This document shows positions 1 to 9,240 of a stretch of 64,000 bases of DNA, piece by piece. The DNA is from Caldicellulosiruptor danielii (lineage in GTDB: Bacteria > Bacillota > Thermoanaerobacteria > Caldicellulosiruptorales > Caldicellulosiruptoraceae). The stretch is taken from assembly GCF_034343125.1 (NCBI RefSeq), contig NZ_CP139957.1, positions 1,201,001-1,265,000 of the forward strand. The letters are read 5' to 3'. Under the pieces are notes generated by a model. That model searched no databases and had not been told where the DNA came from. It was given only the letters and a program-made list of their open reading frames with translations. Made by a program: the position numbers and the translations under genes. The number at the start of each line of letters is the position of its first letter. The first letter of the stretch is position 1.

Positions 1-15
1 AAAGAGGTGATCTTG

Positions 16-264
16 ATGAGTGACATCAAAGCTGATGTTTTTTTGGATATTACAAACCTTGTGTGTCCAATGACGTTTGTAAAAGCAAAAGCCACAATGG
101 AGGACATGGAGGTAGGACAAATCATAGAGATAAGAATGAACGAGAGTGAGCCCATTCAAAATGTTCCGAGAAGCTTAAAAGAAGAAGGTCATGAGATTTT
201 AAAAGTGATAAATAACAACGATGGGACATATACAGTATTTGTAAAAAAGGGTGGACAAGAATGA
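16..264 (+). CDS. TusA/SirA-family sulfur carrier protein
   Basis: Small (82 aa) protein of the TusA/YedF/SirA fold. Near the N-terminus it carries the family signature Cys-Pro-Met (LVCPM), whose Cys in TusA proteins carries a persulfide for sulfur relay. An in-frame GTG lies 9 nt earlier, but the AGAGGTGAT ribosome site at 4-11 fits the ATG at 16. The stop overlaps the next start (ATGA) with metY, so the two are translationally coupled. Context with MetY and sulfate activation genes suggests it carries sulfur during sulfide assimilation. That role is inferred; YedF-like proteins also occur in selenium metabolism and redox regulation. Confidence 0.85.
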   Translation: MSDIKADVFLDITNLVCPMTFVKAKATMEDMEVGQIIEIRMNESEPIQNVPRSLKEEGHEILKVINNNDGTYTVFVKKGGQE

Positions 265-1490
265 GATTTAATACTTCTTTGATTCACGGAAATATTGGAC
301 CAAAAGAAGAAAGGGGTTCAACAAATATTCCAATATACCTGTGTAATTCTTTCCAATACGAAACTGCACACGAACTGGAAGAGGTTTTTTCTGGCAAAAA
401 ACCAGGTTTTGTGTATACAAGGATTAATAATCCTACAGTTGAGGCATTTGAAAGGAGAATAGCATTTTTAGAAGAAGGCATTGCTGCTGTTGCCACATCG
501 TCTGGCATGGCAGCAATTGCCTTAGCAATATTGAATTTGGTAAGAAGTGGAGATGAAATCGTCTCAGCAAGCGGCATTTTTGGTGGCACATATTCACTGT
601 TCAAATCATTTGAGAGTTTTGGTATCAAAACAAGATTTGTAGAGGATAGTAGCATTGAAAGCTTTGAAAAGCATATAACAGACAAAACTAAAGTAATTTT
701 TATAGAAACAATAGGAAATCCAAAACTTGATGTTCCAAATATCAGGCAAATAGCTGACCTTGCACATGAGTATGGTATTGCACTTGTTGTTGATAGCACT
801 GTCACAACACCGTATCTTGTAAAACCCATAAAACTTGGTGCTGATGTAGTAGTTCATTCTACGTCAAAGTTTATAAATGGAAGCGGCAGCTGTATTGGCG
901 GAATTATAGTTGCAAGCAGCAACATGAAAATTGATTATGATAGGTATCCGCTTATTAAGGAATACAAAAAATACGGAGAATTTGCGTACATTGCACGACT
1001 TCGAAATAACCTGCTTAAAGATTTTGGTGCCTGTATATCGCCTTTTAATGCATTTTTAAATACAATCGGGCTCGAAACTCTTGGTGTTCGTATGCAAAAG
1101 ATTTGCGAGAATGCTCTTTGCCTTGCCAAGGCCCTAAAGGAAAATAAGAAGGTAGTTTCAATAAATTATCCTGGGCTTGAGGAAAGTATATATTATCAGC
1201 TTGCAACAGAACAGTTTGGAGGCAAATATGGAGCAATTTTGACAATACGGGTTGGAACAAAAGAGAATGCTTTTAAAGTGATAGATTCCTTACGATATGC
1301 CATAAACTCAACCAATATAGGAGATGTAAGGACACTTGTTGTACATCCTGCATCAACTATATATGTAGGTTTTTCTGCTGAAGAAAAAGAAGCTATGGGT
1401 GTTTATGAAGATATGATAAGAATATGTGTTGGTCTTGAGGATGTAGAAGACATAATAGAAGATTTTTACCAGGCACTTGAAAAGATTTAA
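261..1490 (+). CDS. metY: O-acetylhomoserine sulfhydrylase-type PLP enzyme (MetY family)
   Basis: PLP-dependent Cys/Met metabolism enzyme, 409 aa, expected to be cytoplasmic. The PLP lysine is K203 in HSTSKF. The stretch around residue 250-275 (LRNNLLKDFGACISPFNAFL, followed by GLETL) is the pattern I associate with MetY sulfhydrylases rather than cystathionine gamma-synthase or gamma-lyase. MetY makes homocysteine from O-acetylhomoserine and sulfide, or from a protein-bound thiocarboxylate in some bacteria. The ATG overlaps the tusA-like stop by 4 nt. Lying between a sulfur carrier and APS reductase, it is the likely exit of sulfide into amino acids. A gamma-lyase activity cannot be excluded from sequence alone. 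Confidence 0.85.
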   Translation: MRFNTSLIHGNIGPKEERGSTNIPIYLCNSFQYETAHELEEVFSGKKPGFVYTRINNPTVEAFERRIAFLEEGIAAVATSSGMAAIALAILNLVRSGDEIVSASGIFGGTYSLFKSFESFGIKTRFVEDSSIESFEKHITDKTKVIFIETIGNPKLDVPNIRQIADLAHEYGIALVVDSTVTTPYLVKPIKLGADVVVHSTSKFINGSGSCIGGIIVASSNMKIDYDRYPLIKEYKKYGEFAYIARLRNNLLKDFGACISPFNAFLNTIGLETLGVRMQKICENALCLAKALKENKKVVSINYPGLEESIYYQLATEQFGGKYGAILTIRVGTKENAFKVIDSLRYAINSTNIGDVRTLVVHPASTIYVGFSAEEKEAMGVYEDMIRICVGLEDVEDIIEDFYQALEKI

Positions 1491-1532
1491 AAGGGTATGC
1501 CTACCAAAACTAAAGAAGGGTGATAAAATAAG

Positions 1533-3224
1533 ATGAACTTTGAAGTGAAGATGCTAAAAACTGACGTACTCATAATTGGTGGTGGAACGGCTGGGTGTTT
1601 TGCTGCAGTAACAATTGCTGAAAAAGCGCCAAACGTGAGTGTTTTGATTGCAGAAAAGGCAAACATTAAGCGAAGTGGATGTCTTGCTGCAGGTGTCAAT
1701 GCTCTCAATGCCTATATCACAGAAGGAGAAACTCCCGAGACGTACTTGCAGTATGTCAAGGAGGATTACGAAAATATCGTAAGAGAAGATTTGGTATACA
1801 CTATGGCCTTAAGATTAAATGAGGTTACAAAGAAGATTGAAGATATGGGGCTTGTCATTTTAAAAGACTCGAATGGAAAGTATTTAGCAAGGGGTAAAAG
1901 AAACATAAAAATAAACGGCGAAAATATAAAACCAATTTTGGCAAAAGCAGTTGAGAGTAAAAAAAATATTAGAGTGCTCAATCATGTAAATATAATTGAT
2001 TACATCGTCAAAGGCAGTAAAGTAATAGGGGCACATGGATTTTCTATAAATAGCAATGTTTTCTACATTATCATTGCCAAAGCAGTGATTTGTGCAACAG
2101 GTGGTGCTGCAGGGCTTTACAGGCCTAACAACCCTGGATTTTCAAGACACAAGATGTGGTATCCACCTTTCAATGTAGGTTCAGGATATGCAATGGGAAT
2201 CAGAGCAGGTTGCGAGATGACAAGTTATGAAGTTAGATTTATAGCTCTTCGCTGCAAAGATACTTTGGCACCAACAGGAACCATAGCTCAAGAGGTAAAA
2301 GCTGAGTTTATCAATTCAAAAGGCGAGTACTATGAAAAAAGATATGGAAGACCTACCACATACAACAGAGTATTTTCAACAGTTGAGGAAATGAAAGCAG
2401 GCCGAGGTCCCTGTTATTTAAAAACAGTAGGGATTTCTAAAGAGGACGAGCAGAGGCTAATAAAAGCATATCTTCACATGGCACCATCGCAGACACTTAA
2501 GTGGATCGACAGTGGCAGGGGACCGTCGGTTGAGAATGTCGAAATTGAAGGATCAGAACCATACATTGTTGGTGGGCATTCAGCAAGTGGTTATTGGGTA
2601 GATACAAAAAGACAAACAACCTTGAAAGGCTTGTTTGCAGCAGGCGATGTTGTTGGAGGATGTCCTCACAAGTATGTAACAGGCTGTTTTGCAGAGGCTG
2701 AAATAGCTGCAAATTCTGCACTAAAGTATATAAAAGACAAAGAGTTTGAAACCATAGATATATCCTCAATAGAGCAAAAACTCAATGAGGTGCAGAGATT
2801 TTTCACTAATACTTCTCCTTTGTACACCACAGAAGAATTAGAAGAAGCTATGCAAAAAGTAATGGATGTTTATGCTGGTGGGATTTCGACAGGTTATGCG
2901 TACAATCTAAAAGGACTACAAGTTGCTAAAGAAAGAATAGATGAACTTTTTACACTTGCTCAAAGATTGAGAGCAGAAGATACTTACCAGCTTATGAAAA
3001 TTTATGAGCTTATTGACAGACTCTATGTTTGCAAAGTTCTGCTACATCACTTAGAAGCAAGAAAAGAAACAAGATGGAGAGCATTTCAAGAATTTGTTGA
3101 TTATCCTTATAAGGACGATGAGAACTTTTTAAAGTATGTAAATTCCCGATTTGAAAACGGCCAAGTCAAGATAATCTTTAGAAGCTTAGTAAAAAAGGAT
3201 GAGGTATATGAGCATAAGGATTGA
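1533..3224 (+). CDS. aprA: Adenylylsulfate (APS) reductase alpha subunit, AprA-like flavoprotein
   Basis: A 563-aa flavoprotein of the fumarate reductase/AprA superfamily. The N-terminal FAD fold shows LIIGGGTAGCFAA (about residues 13-26), followed by EKANIKRSGCLAAGVNALNAY, a segment typical of AprA rather than fumarate reductase. The FAD-binding C-terminal motif GLFAAGDVVGG is at about residues 368-378. AprA with AprB reduces APS to sulfite and AMP. It is somewhat shorter than dissimilatory AprA. It is followed by a ferredoxin-type AprB overlapping its 3' end and by CysD/CysN, which supports APS as substrate. No dsrAB lies in the window, so an assimilatory role is inferred. Confidence 0.85.
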   Translation: MNFEVKMLKTDVLIIGGGTAGCFAAVTIAEKAPNVSVLIAEKANIKRSGCLAAGVNALNAYITEGETPETYLQYVKEDYENIVREDLVYTMALRLNEVTKKIEDMGLVILKDSNGKYLARGKRNIKINGENIKPILAKAVESKKNIRVLNHVNIIDYIVKGSKVIGAHGFSINSNVFYIIIAKAVICATGGAAGLYRPNNPGFSRHKMWYPPFNVGSGYAMGIRAGCEMTSYEVRFIALRCKDTLAPTGTIAQEVKAEFINSKGEYYEKRYGRPTTYNRVFSTVEEMKAGRGPCYLKTVGISKEDEQRLIKAYLHMAPSQTLKWIDSGRGPSVENVEIEGSEPYIVGGHSASGYWVDTKRQTTLKGLFAAGDVVGGCPHKYVTGCFAEAEIAANSALKYIKDKEFETIDISSIEQKLNEVQRFFTNTSPLYTTEELEEAMQKVMDVYAGGISTGYAYNLKGLQVAKERIDELFTLAQRLRAEDTYQLMKIYELIDRLYVCKVLLHHLEARKETRWRAFQEFVDYPYKDDENFLKYVNSRFENGQVKIIFRSLVKKDEVYEHKD

Positions 3225-3522
3225 CAGGCAAAGATGTATTGGATGTGGAAAATGTGCTGAAATTTGTCCAGGCAACTTAATTGTAATAGATGAAGATAAG
3301 AAAGCATTTATCAGAGACCCACGTGATTGCTGGGGCTGTGCTGCGTGTGTAAAGGAGTGTACATTTCAAGCAATACAATACTTTTTAGGAGCAGATATTG
3401 GTGGCAAAGGAACTATCATGTATGTTAAAAAAGAAAATAATTTACTTTATTGGTTTTTCAAAAAGCCAAATGGCGAGAAAGAAGTAATTGTCCAAAATCC
3501 TAATGATAACACCACGTATTAG
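3208..3522 (+). CDS. aprB: APS reductase beta subunit-like 2[4Fe-4S] ferredoxin, AprB-like
   Basis: A 104-aa iron-sulfur protein with two clusters of cysteines: CIGCGKCAEIC near residue 9 and CWGCAACVKEC near residue 43. Both are the C-x2-C-x2-C-x3-C pattern of [4Fe-4S] sites. In AprAB the beta subunit passes electrons to the flavin of AprA. I chose the ATG at 3208 because GGATGAGG at 3197-3204 is well placed for it. An upstream in-frame ATG at 3199 overlaps that site. It overlaps aprA by 17 nt. The C-terminal tail is shorter than in dissimilatory AprB. Confidence 0.85.
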   Translation: MSIRIDRQRCIGCGKCAEICPGNLIVIDEDKKAFIRDPRDCWGCAACVKECTFQAIQYFLGADIGGKGTIMYVKKENNLLYWFFKKPNGEKEVIVQNPNDNTTY

Positions 3523-3537
3523 GGAGGGAAGAATAAA

Positions 3538-4338
3538 ATGGATCACTTAGATAGATTGGAAGCAGAAAGCATATACATTTTGAGAGAGGCTTATAGCAAA
3601 TTTAGCAAGATAGCAATGCTATGGTCAATAGGAAAAGATTCAACAGTGCTTTTGTGGCTGGTCAAAAAAGCGTTTTTCGGACATTGCCCGTTCCCACTGA
3701 TTCATATAGATACAACGTACAAAATTCCAGAAATGATAAAGTACAGGGATAAATTAGCAAAAGAATACAACCTTGATTTAATTGTCCACATAAATGAAGA
3801 AGCCATAAAACAAGGGATGGGGCCTGAGAAAGGAAGACTTGTTTGCTGCAAGGCACTAAAGACTGACGCACTTCAGCAGGTGATTAATAAATACAAATTT
3901 GAAGCTTTGATACTTGGCATAAGAAGAGACGAAGAAGGTTCAAGGTCAAAAGAGAGGTTCTTTAGTCTAAGAAACGAAGATTTAGAATGGGACTATACAA
4001 ATCAGCCACCTGAGTTTTGGAATCAATTTAATACAGATTTTCCAAAAGGAAGCCATGTAAGGGTTCATCCTTTGCTTAGTTGGACAGAAATTGATATTTG
4101 GATGTACATCAAACGTGAAAACATCCCAGTTATTGACTTGTACTTTGCCAAAAATGGAAAAAGATATAGGAGCCTTGGTTGTGCACCGTGCACATTCCCT
4201 GTTGAGTCAAATGCAACAACAATTGATGAGATTATTGAAGAGCTAAAAAATACCAAGGTGAACGAAAGAGCAGGACGAGCTCAAGACCACGAAGATGCGT
4301 ATGCAATGCAAAAACTGAGAAAAGAAGGGTACATGTAA
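3538..4338 (+). CDS. cysD: Sulfate adenylyltransferase subunit 2 (CysD)
   Basis: A 266-aa member of the PAPS reductase/ATP pyrophosphatase family. Residues 30-36 (SIGKDST) match the PP-loop-like SxGKDS motif that binds ATP, and the C-terminal third carries the Arg-rich GCAPCTFPV region. CysD is the catalytic subunit of ATP sulfurylase, making APS from sulfate and ATP, driven by the GTPase CysN. The immediate neighbours AprB upstream and CysN downstream support CysD over PAPS reductase (CysH). AGGGAGG at 3521-3527 precedes the ATG. Confidence 0.93.
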   Translation: MDHLDRLEAESIYILREAYSKFSKIAMLWSIGKDSTVLLWLVKKAFFGHCPFPLIHIDTTYKIPEMIKYRDKLAKEYNLDLIVHINEEAIKQGMGPEKGRLVCCKALKTDALQQVINKYKFEALILGIRRDEEGSRSKERFFSLRNEDLEWDYTNQPPEFWNQFNTDFPKGSHVRVHPLLSWTEIDIWMYIKRENIPVIDLYFAKNGKRYRSLGCAPCTFPVESNATTIDEIIEELKNTKVNERAGRAQDHEDAYAMQKLRKEGYM

Positions 4339-4366
4339 TGCTGTGTACAAGGAGGTATCTGAAGTT

Positions 4367-6061
4367 ATGACAGCAAGAGAACTGCTCAAGATTGTAGTAG
4401 TAGGTCATGTTGACCATGGTAAATCAACAATAATCGGAAGACTTTTGTATGATACTAAATCTGTTCCAGAAACTGCAATAGAAAGAGTAAAAAGAATAAG
4501 CAAAGAAAAGGGCAGACCTTTTGAATATGCTTATCTTTTGGATGCGTTAGAAGAAGAACAAAAACAAGGAATTACAATTGACACAACCCAGATAAAATTT
4601 TCAACACCAAAAAGAGACTATTTAATTATAGATGCTCCGGGGCACAAGGAATTTCTCAAAAACATGATTTCAGGTGCTGCAAATGCAGAAGCAGCACTTC
4701 TTGTTATTGACGCTGCTGAAGGTGTACAGGAACAGTCAAAAAGACATGCATATATTCTATCACTTTTGGGTATCCAAAAGGTATATGTTATAGTTAATAA
4801 AATGGACATGATAGAATTTTCAGAGAAAAAGTTCAAAGAAATCAAATACGAAATCTCAACCTTTTTGAGCAAGCTCAACGTATATCCTCAAAAGTACATT
4901 CCAGTATCAGGTTTTTTGGGAGAGAATATAGCAAGAAAGTCTGATAAAATGCCATGGTACAAGGGTGAGACTCTACTTCAGGCTTTGGACCTTTTTGAAA
5001 AAGACAAAGAATTGGAAGATAGACCCTTAAGATTTCCTATACAGGATGTGTACAAATTTGACCACAGAAGAATAATTGCTGGCAAGATTGAATCAGGAAG
5101 GTTAAAAGTAGGGGACGAAATAAAAATCTTGCCTGAAGGGAAGGTTAGTAAAGTCAAATCAATTGAGTTTTGGCCAGAAAACAATAAAAAAGATGAAGTA
5201 GTAGCAGGAATGTCTATTGGAATTACTATTGAAGATGAGTTCTTTAACAAGAGAGGAGAAGTTATTGTTCACAAAAACGATAATACTTTATATGTTTCAG
5301 ATACATTCAGGGCAAATCTGTTTTGGCTTGGAAAAAGAAACCTTGTAAAGAATAAAACATATAAACTAAAGCTTGTTACGCAAGAGACAGAATGCGAAAT
5401 TGTTTCTATAGACAAAGTTATAGATGCGACAACTCTTGAGACAGTAGAAAATGCTACTGAGGTCAGAACAAACGATGTTGCAGAAGTGACTATAAAAACT
5501 AAGGAAAAGATTTGCTTTGATGAGTTTAAAGGAAATCCTACAACAGGTAGGTTTGTTTTAGTAGACGAGTATGATGTCTCTGGCGGTGGTATCGTATCAG
5601 GCTTGGTTAACTTAAAAGAAGAGGTAACTAAATTTGTAAAAGATGACAAAGAGATGATAGTTCATTGCTTTGATGAATATTATTATTCATTATCTGAAGG
5701 TCTTATTAGAAAACATCCTAAGTACAAAAGGACATTTAAAGTGGGAGATGCTGTTCCTATTGAGGGTGAAACTTATTCTTACCCTGAAAGTTTTGATGTC
5801 ATTGACATAAATAGTAAACATGTTGCAAAAATTAGAAAAGGCCAATTAAGCGACTTAGTAGATTTTGATCAGTATATTTACAGTGAACTTCCAATTATAA
5901 CATCAGATGGCTTTTATGTGAAAGTGAACTCAATTGATGAATTTAAAGATTTTAAGAACGAGTTAGTTCAATTAGAAAAGAAAGATAACTCCCTTTTAAC
6001 CACGTTTGCTAACAAATGGTGTGATATATCTAAGAATAAAAGTTTCAAATTCACCATTTAA
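4367..6061 (+). CDS. cysN: Sulfate adenylyltransferase subunit 1, GTPase (CysN), with unusual C-terminal extension
   Basis: A 564-aa elongation-factor-like GTPase. G1 GHVDHGKST (13-21), G3 DAPGH (89-93) and G4 NKMD (144-147) are intact. The EF-Tu-like domains 2 and 3 run to about residue 412 ([16 protein letters not shown]). The protein then continues about 150 residues further. That extension has no P-loop, so it is not the APS kinase of CysNC fusions, and I do not recognise it. The start is the ATG after AAGGAGG at 4349-4355; an upstream in-frame GTG at 4343 precedes this site. Absence of an APS kinase fits reduction at the APS level. Confidence 0.9.
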   Translation: MTARELLKIVVVGHVDHGKSTIIGRLLYDTKSVPETAIERVKRISKEKGRPFEYAYLLDALEEEQKQGITIDTTQIKFSTPKRDYLIIDAPGHKEFLKNMISGAANAEAALLVIDAAEGVQEQSKRHAYILSLLGIQKVYVIVNKMDMIEFSEKKFKEIKYEISTFLSKLNVYPQKYIPVSGFLGENIARKSDKMPWYKGETLLQALDLFEKDKELEDRPLRFPIQDVYKFDHRRIIAGKIESGRLKVGDEIKILPEGKVSKVKSIEFWPENNKKDEVVAGMSIGITIEDEFFNKRGEVIVHKNDNTLYVSDTFRANLFWLGKRNLVKNKTYKLKLVTQETECEIVSIDKVIDATTLETVENATEVRTNDVAEVTIKTKEKICFDEFKGNPTTGRFVLVDEYDVSGGGIVSGLVNLKEEVTKFVKDDKEMIVHCFDEYYYSLSEGLIRKHPKYKRTFKVGDAVPIEGETYSYPESFDVIDINSKHVAKIRKGQLSDLVDFDQYIYSELPIITSDGFYVKVNSIDEFKDFKNELVQLEKKDNSLLTTFANKWCDISKNKSFKFTI

Positions 6062-6168
6062 ACATTATTTTATCCATTAAAGAAAAGGGGGGTGGAAGAC
6101 AATTTTTTCACAATTTTATTTGTGCGTCCAAGGTATTTTTATAGCCTTTTTGGTAAGTTGAAAAATTT
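6062..6168. other. Intergenic gap between convergent cysN and lysR
   Basis: Convergent 3' ends meet across about 100 nt. The region contains a purine-rich stretch (AAAAGGGGGGTGG) and several T-runs, but I could not fit a convincing stem plus T-tract terminator by eye. Confidence 0.4.
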
Positions 6169-7056
6169 TCATTGTTGTGCGATGTAATTATAAAGGTGTT
6201 TTATAAACTCTTCAAATAGGTTTGACTTGAACTTATCTTTATGATAAATAATACTGAACTTTCTTTTAAATCTCATGTTTTCAATATTGATCTTCACAAG
6301 TCTACCATCCTTTATTTCCTTTTCTACAGCCAGTCTTGAGATTACCGAAACACCGATATTAGCTTCAACAGCCTTTTTTATTGCCTCGGTACTGTTAAGA
6401 ACATATTTTATTCTGTACCTTACATTATTTTTTGCCATTGTTTGTTCAAAGACTTCCCTTGTTCCGCTTCCCTTTTCTCGCATAATTATATCTTCATTTT
6501 CAATCTCTTCGGGGGAGATAATTCTTTTCTCTGCCCACCTGTGGTTTTTTGAGGATACAAGATACAATTCATCGTCTATATAGGGTATTACAATAATGTC
6601 CCTTGAGTATACTGGTCCTTCTACAATACCAAGATCTATCGCATTGTCAAGTATTAGCTTTTCTATTCCTGCTGTGTTGTCAATTGTAAAATAAACATCC
6701 ACACTATATTTTTCTCTGAAATTACCAATTATTTTCGGAAGCAGATAAATTCCTACCGTGGTACTTGCTCCTACATTTAGTCTTCCCATCCTCATGTTTC
6801 TCACATCGTAAAGGATGTTTTCCGCTTCCCTAACAAGATTGAGTATGCGTCTTCCATAACTATAAAGTATTTCACCTGGATATGTGAGGCTAAGCTTTTT
6901 GCCTATTCTGTCAAAAAGTTTGATCTGAAATTCTCCCTCTATTTGTGATATAGCCTGACTTATAGCAGGTTGCGACATATAGAGCTTTTTTGCGGCAGCA
7001 GACATGCTTTTTAGCTCGCAGACGGTGACAAAAATCTCTATATCTCTTAAGGTCAT
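6169..7056 (-). CDS. LysR-family transcriptional regulator of sulfur assimilation (CysB/CysL-like)
   Basis: A 295-aa LysR-type regulator. The N-terminal winged helix-turn-helix is at about residues 1-60 (MTLRDIEIFVTVCELKSMSA, then SQPAISQAISQIE). A substrate-binding domain fills the rest. The ATG at 7056 was chosen over one 48 nt upstream because GAGGTGAC lies about 7 nt 5' of it and the MTLRDIEIF start is typical of the family. It is divergent from asrA and convergent with cysN. That position makes it the obvious candidate to control asr and perhaps the aprA-cysN operon, with a sulfur metabolite as effector. The effector is not visible in sequence. Confidence 0.9.
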   Translation of the reverse strand: MTLRDIEIFVTVCELKSMSAAAKKLYMSQPAISQAISQIEGEFQIKLFDRIGKKLSLTYPGEILYSYGRRILNLVREAENILYDVRNMRMGRLNVGASTTVGIYLLPKIIGNFREKYSVDVYFTIDNTAGIEKLILDNAIDLGIVEGPVYSRDIIVIPYIDDELYLVSSKNHRWAEKRIISPEEIENEDIIMREKGSGTREVFEQTMAKNNVRYRIKYVLNSTEAIKKAVEANIGVSVISRLAVEKEIKDGRLVKINIENMRFKRKFSIIYHKDKFKSNLFEEFIKHLYNYIAQQ

Positions 7057-7217
7057 GTCTGTCACCTCATATAACCTCGATGTTATCAAGAATAATAGTA
7101 TCATATTATTTTACTAATAACAAAGGCAAAATAAACTTTTTTATTGACTTCTTACAAAAGTAAGTTATACATTACACTTTTGACATGAACACGTAAAAAC
7201 TGGTATTTGTAGATATA

Positions 7218-7252
7218 TAAGAAATTGTTATTAATGTTATAACTATTTCTTA
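7218..7252. promoter_or_regulatory. Candidate LysR operator (inverted repeat) upstream of asrA
   Basis: Arms TAAGAAATTGTTAT (7218-7231) and ATAACTATTTCTTA (7239-7252) are inverted copies with 13 of 14 positions matching, separated by 7 nt. It ends just before the predicted asr -35 element, where a LysR activator normally binds. A smaller repeat, CAAAAGT (7155-7161) and ACTTTTG (7176-7182), lies closer to lysR. Confidence 0.6.
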
Positions 7253-7282
7253 TTGGACTGGTATTTTTACAGGTGTTATACT
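7253..7282 (+). promoter_or_regulatory. Predicted sigma-A promoter of the asr operon
   Basis: TTGGAC (7253-7258) is an imperfect -35 box, followed after 18 nt by TATACT (7277-7282) with an extended -10 TG at 7274-7275. A weak -35 with a good -10 and an adjacent upstream palindrome fits an activator-dependent promoter. A second possible pair, TTGACT (7144-7149) and TATACA (7166-7171), lies further upstream, and a TTGACA at 7302-7307 has no good -10. Confidence 0.55.
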
Positions 7283-7357
7283 TAATGTTAAAGTTAATTA
7301 TTTGACAAAGTGATTGTAAGTAGCCTTAGGTTAACACATATTGAAGGGAGAGAGAGC

Positions 7358-8431
7358 ATGAGTTATTGTGTAAGCACCAAAAGAATGGATGAAATTTTAA
7401 AAGCATTACAGAAAGACTATAAAATATATGCCCCTGTACGTTTTGAAAAGCGTGGTCGTTATTCAGACACAGATTTAATTCGATATGCAGAAATTAACTC
7501 GATTGAAGATGTAGTCTATGACGAGAAATCACATTTTTCACCAAAAGAAGTAATCTATCCGATTACCCAGGCACTATTCTACTTTACCGAAGATGAATAT
7601 AGAGAAAGCAAGGTAGATGATAAAAAGATTCTAATATTTGCCCGTGCCTGTGATATAAACGGTTTTAGGCGACTTGACACTATCTTTCTCAAAAATGGAG
7701 GAGTAGAAGATATTTACTACAAGCGTTTACGAGAAAAAGTAAAGTTTATTTTGATGGAATGCAAAGAGGGGTGGGATAGTTGTTTCTGCGTCTCAATGGG
7801 TTCTAACAAAACCGACAATTACAGTTTAGCAGTTAGATTTGATGGGGACAACATATTGGTAGAAGTAAAAGACCATGAATTTATTAATTTATTTGCCAAT
7901 GAGAAAGAAGTAGAATTTACCCCCCAATTTGTTACTTCTAACCCAACAAAAGTTAACATTCCCGAAATTGATAGCCAAGAGTTGTTAGAAAAAATTTACA
8001 ACCTTGAGATGTGGGAAAGTTATAATTCAAGGTGCATAAGCTGTGGAGCGTGCAGTGCAGTGTGCATAACCTGCAGCTGTTTTAACACATTAGATATCAT
8101 ATATACCGAAAATGGCAGAGTAGGTGAGAGAAGAAGGGTTCAAACAAGCTGTATGCACGAAGATTTCACAACGATGGCGGGAGGTTGGAGCTTTAGAAAA
8201 ACTGCTGGAGAGCGGATGAGGTTTAGAACTCTGCACAAGATTTATGACTATAAACTTCGCTTTAAAGAGGAGCATATGTGTGTTGGCTGTGGACGTTGTG
8301 AGGAAAGATGTCCTAAACTAATATCTTTTTCTTCTACTATTAATCGTTTATATGATGAAGTGGAAAAACTTAAAAAAGGAGAAGTAAGCCGAACAAGAGA
8401 ACAAGCATCGTCAACTGAGGAGGGAAAATAA
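7358..8431 (+). CDS. asrA: Anaerobic sulfite reductase subunit A (iron-sulfur protein)
   Basis: A 357-aa protein with two ferredoxin-like Cys clusters in its C-terminal half: CISCGACSAVC followed by further Cys, and CVGCGRCEERC. This is the AsrA layout. AsrA passes electrons within the cytoplasmic AsrABC complex, which reduces sulfite to sulfide with NADH. The start at the ATG after GAAGGGAG (7343-7350) is preferred to a GTG 48 nt earlier, which lacks a ribosome site and lies close behind the predicted promoter. The stop overlaps the asrB start (TAATG), giving coupled translation. Confidence 0.93.
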   Translation: MSYCVSTKRMDEILKALQKDYKIYAPVRFEKRGRYSDTDLIRYAEINSIEDVVYDEKSHFSPKEVIYPITQALFYFTEDEYRESKVDDKKILIFARACDINGFRRLDTIFLKNGGVEDIYYKRLREKVKFILMECKEGWDSCFCVSMGSNKTDNYSLAVRFDGDNILVEVKDHEFINLFANEKEVEFTPQFVTSNPTKVNIPEIDSQELLEKIYNLEMWESYNSRCISCGACSAVCITCSCFNTLDIIYTENGRVGERRRVQTSCMHEDFTTMAGGWSFRKTAGERMRFRTLHKIYDYKLRFKEEHMCVGCGRCEERCPKLISFSSTINRLYDEVEKLKKGEVSRTREQASSTEEGK

Positions 8432-9222
8432 TGAGCGAAAATATAATGCTTCCCCACCCATATAAAATAATAGACATCATTCCTGAGACAGAGGATGTGT
8501 ATACCTTTAGAGTTGAAACCAACGCAAAAGTTAAATCCGGACAATTTTTTCAGGTATCTATACCTAAAATTGGAGAAGCTCCTATATCAGTAAGTTGTAT
8601 GGGCGAAAATTGGATAGAACTTACTATAAGGAAAGTAGGTAAGCTTACCAATGAGATATTCAATTTAAAGCCTGGTGATAAGATATTTATGCGCGGACCT
8701 TACGGCAATTCATTTCCGATAGAGGAATTTAAGAGCAAACATTTGGTTGTCATTGCCGGTGGTACTGGAGTTGCTCCTGTGAGAAGTCTTTTAAAGTATT
8801 TTTACGAAAATCCAAATGAAATAAAATCCCTACATTTTATTGCTGGATTCAGGGATGAAAAGAATATTTTATTTAAAGAGGATCTAAAAAATTTTAGAAC
8901 AAGATTTAACACAATCTATACTCTTGATAGAGATAAAATAGAAGGTTTTGAAGTTGGTCTTGTTACCGAACACATTAAGAAAATACCATTCGATTCATTT
9001 GAGGACTATAATGTAGTAATCGTAGGACCTCATGTTATGATGCACTTTGCTGCTTTAGAATGTTTAAAAAACGGAGTAAATGAAGAAAAAATCTGGGTAT
9101 CGTTTGAAAGAAGAATGTCCTGTGGTGTGGGCAAATGCGGTCATTGCAAAATAAATGAGGTGTATGTTTGTTTAGAAGGTCCTGTTTTTAATTATACTAA
9201 GGCGAAAAATTTACTGGACTGA
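8431..9222 (+). CDS. asrB: Anaerobic sulfite reductase subunit B (FAD/NAD-binding)
   Basis: A 263-aa ferredoxin-NADP reductase-type flavoprotein. An N-terminal FAD-binding barrel is followed by the NAD-binding segment with GGTGVAPVRSLL. The C-terminus has the RRMSCGVGKCGHCKI Cys cluster typical of [2Fe-2S]-carrying AsrB/dihydroorotate dehydrogenase electron-transfer subunits. It would take electrons from NADH and feed AsrA and AsrC. Its ATG overlaps the asrA stop by one base. Confidence 0.94.
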   Translation: MSENIMLPHPYKIIDIIPETEDVYTFRVETNAKVKSGQFFQVSIPKIGEAPISVSCMGENWIELTIRKVGKLTNEIFNLKPGDKIFMRGPYGNSFPIEEFKSKHLVVIAGGTGVAPVRSLLKYFYENPNEIKSLHFIAGFRDEKNILFKEDLKNFRTRFNTIYTLDRDKIEGFEVGLVTEHIKKIPFDSFEDYNVVIVGPHVMMHFAALECLKNGVNEEKIWVSFERRMSCGVGKCGHCKINEVYVCLEGPVFNYTKAKNLLD

Positions 9223-9240
9223 TGAGGAGGAGGAATTAAA

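Noticed and set aside
284..829. Long - strand open frame inside metY
   Set aside because: It is antisense to a clear PLP enzyme, has no ribosome site and no family features.
4367..6061. CysN as a CysNC fusion with APS kinase
   Set aside because: The C-terminal extension lacks a P-loop and any APS kinase motif.
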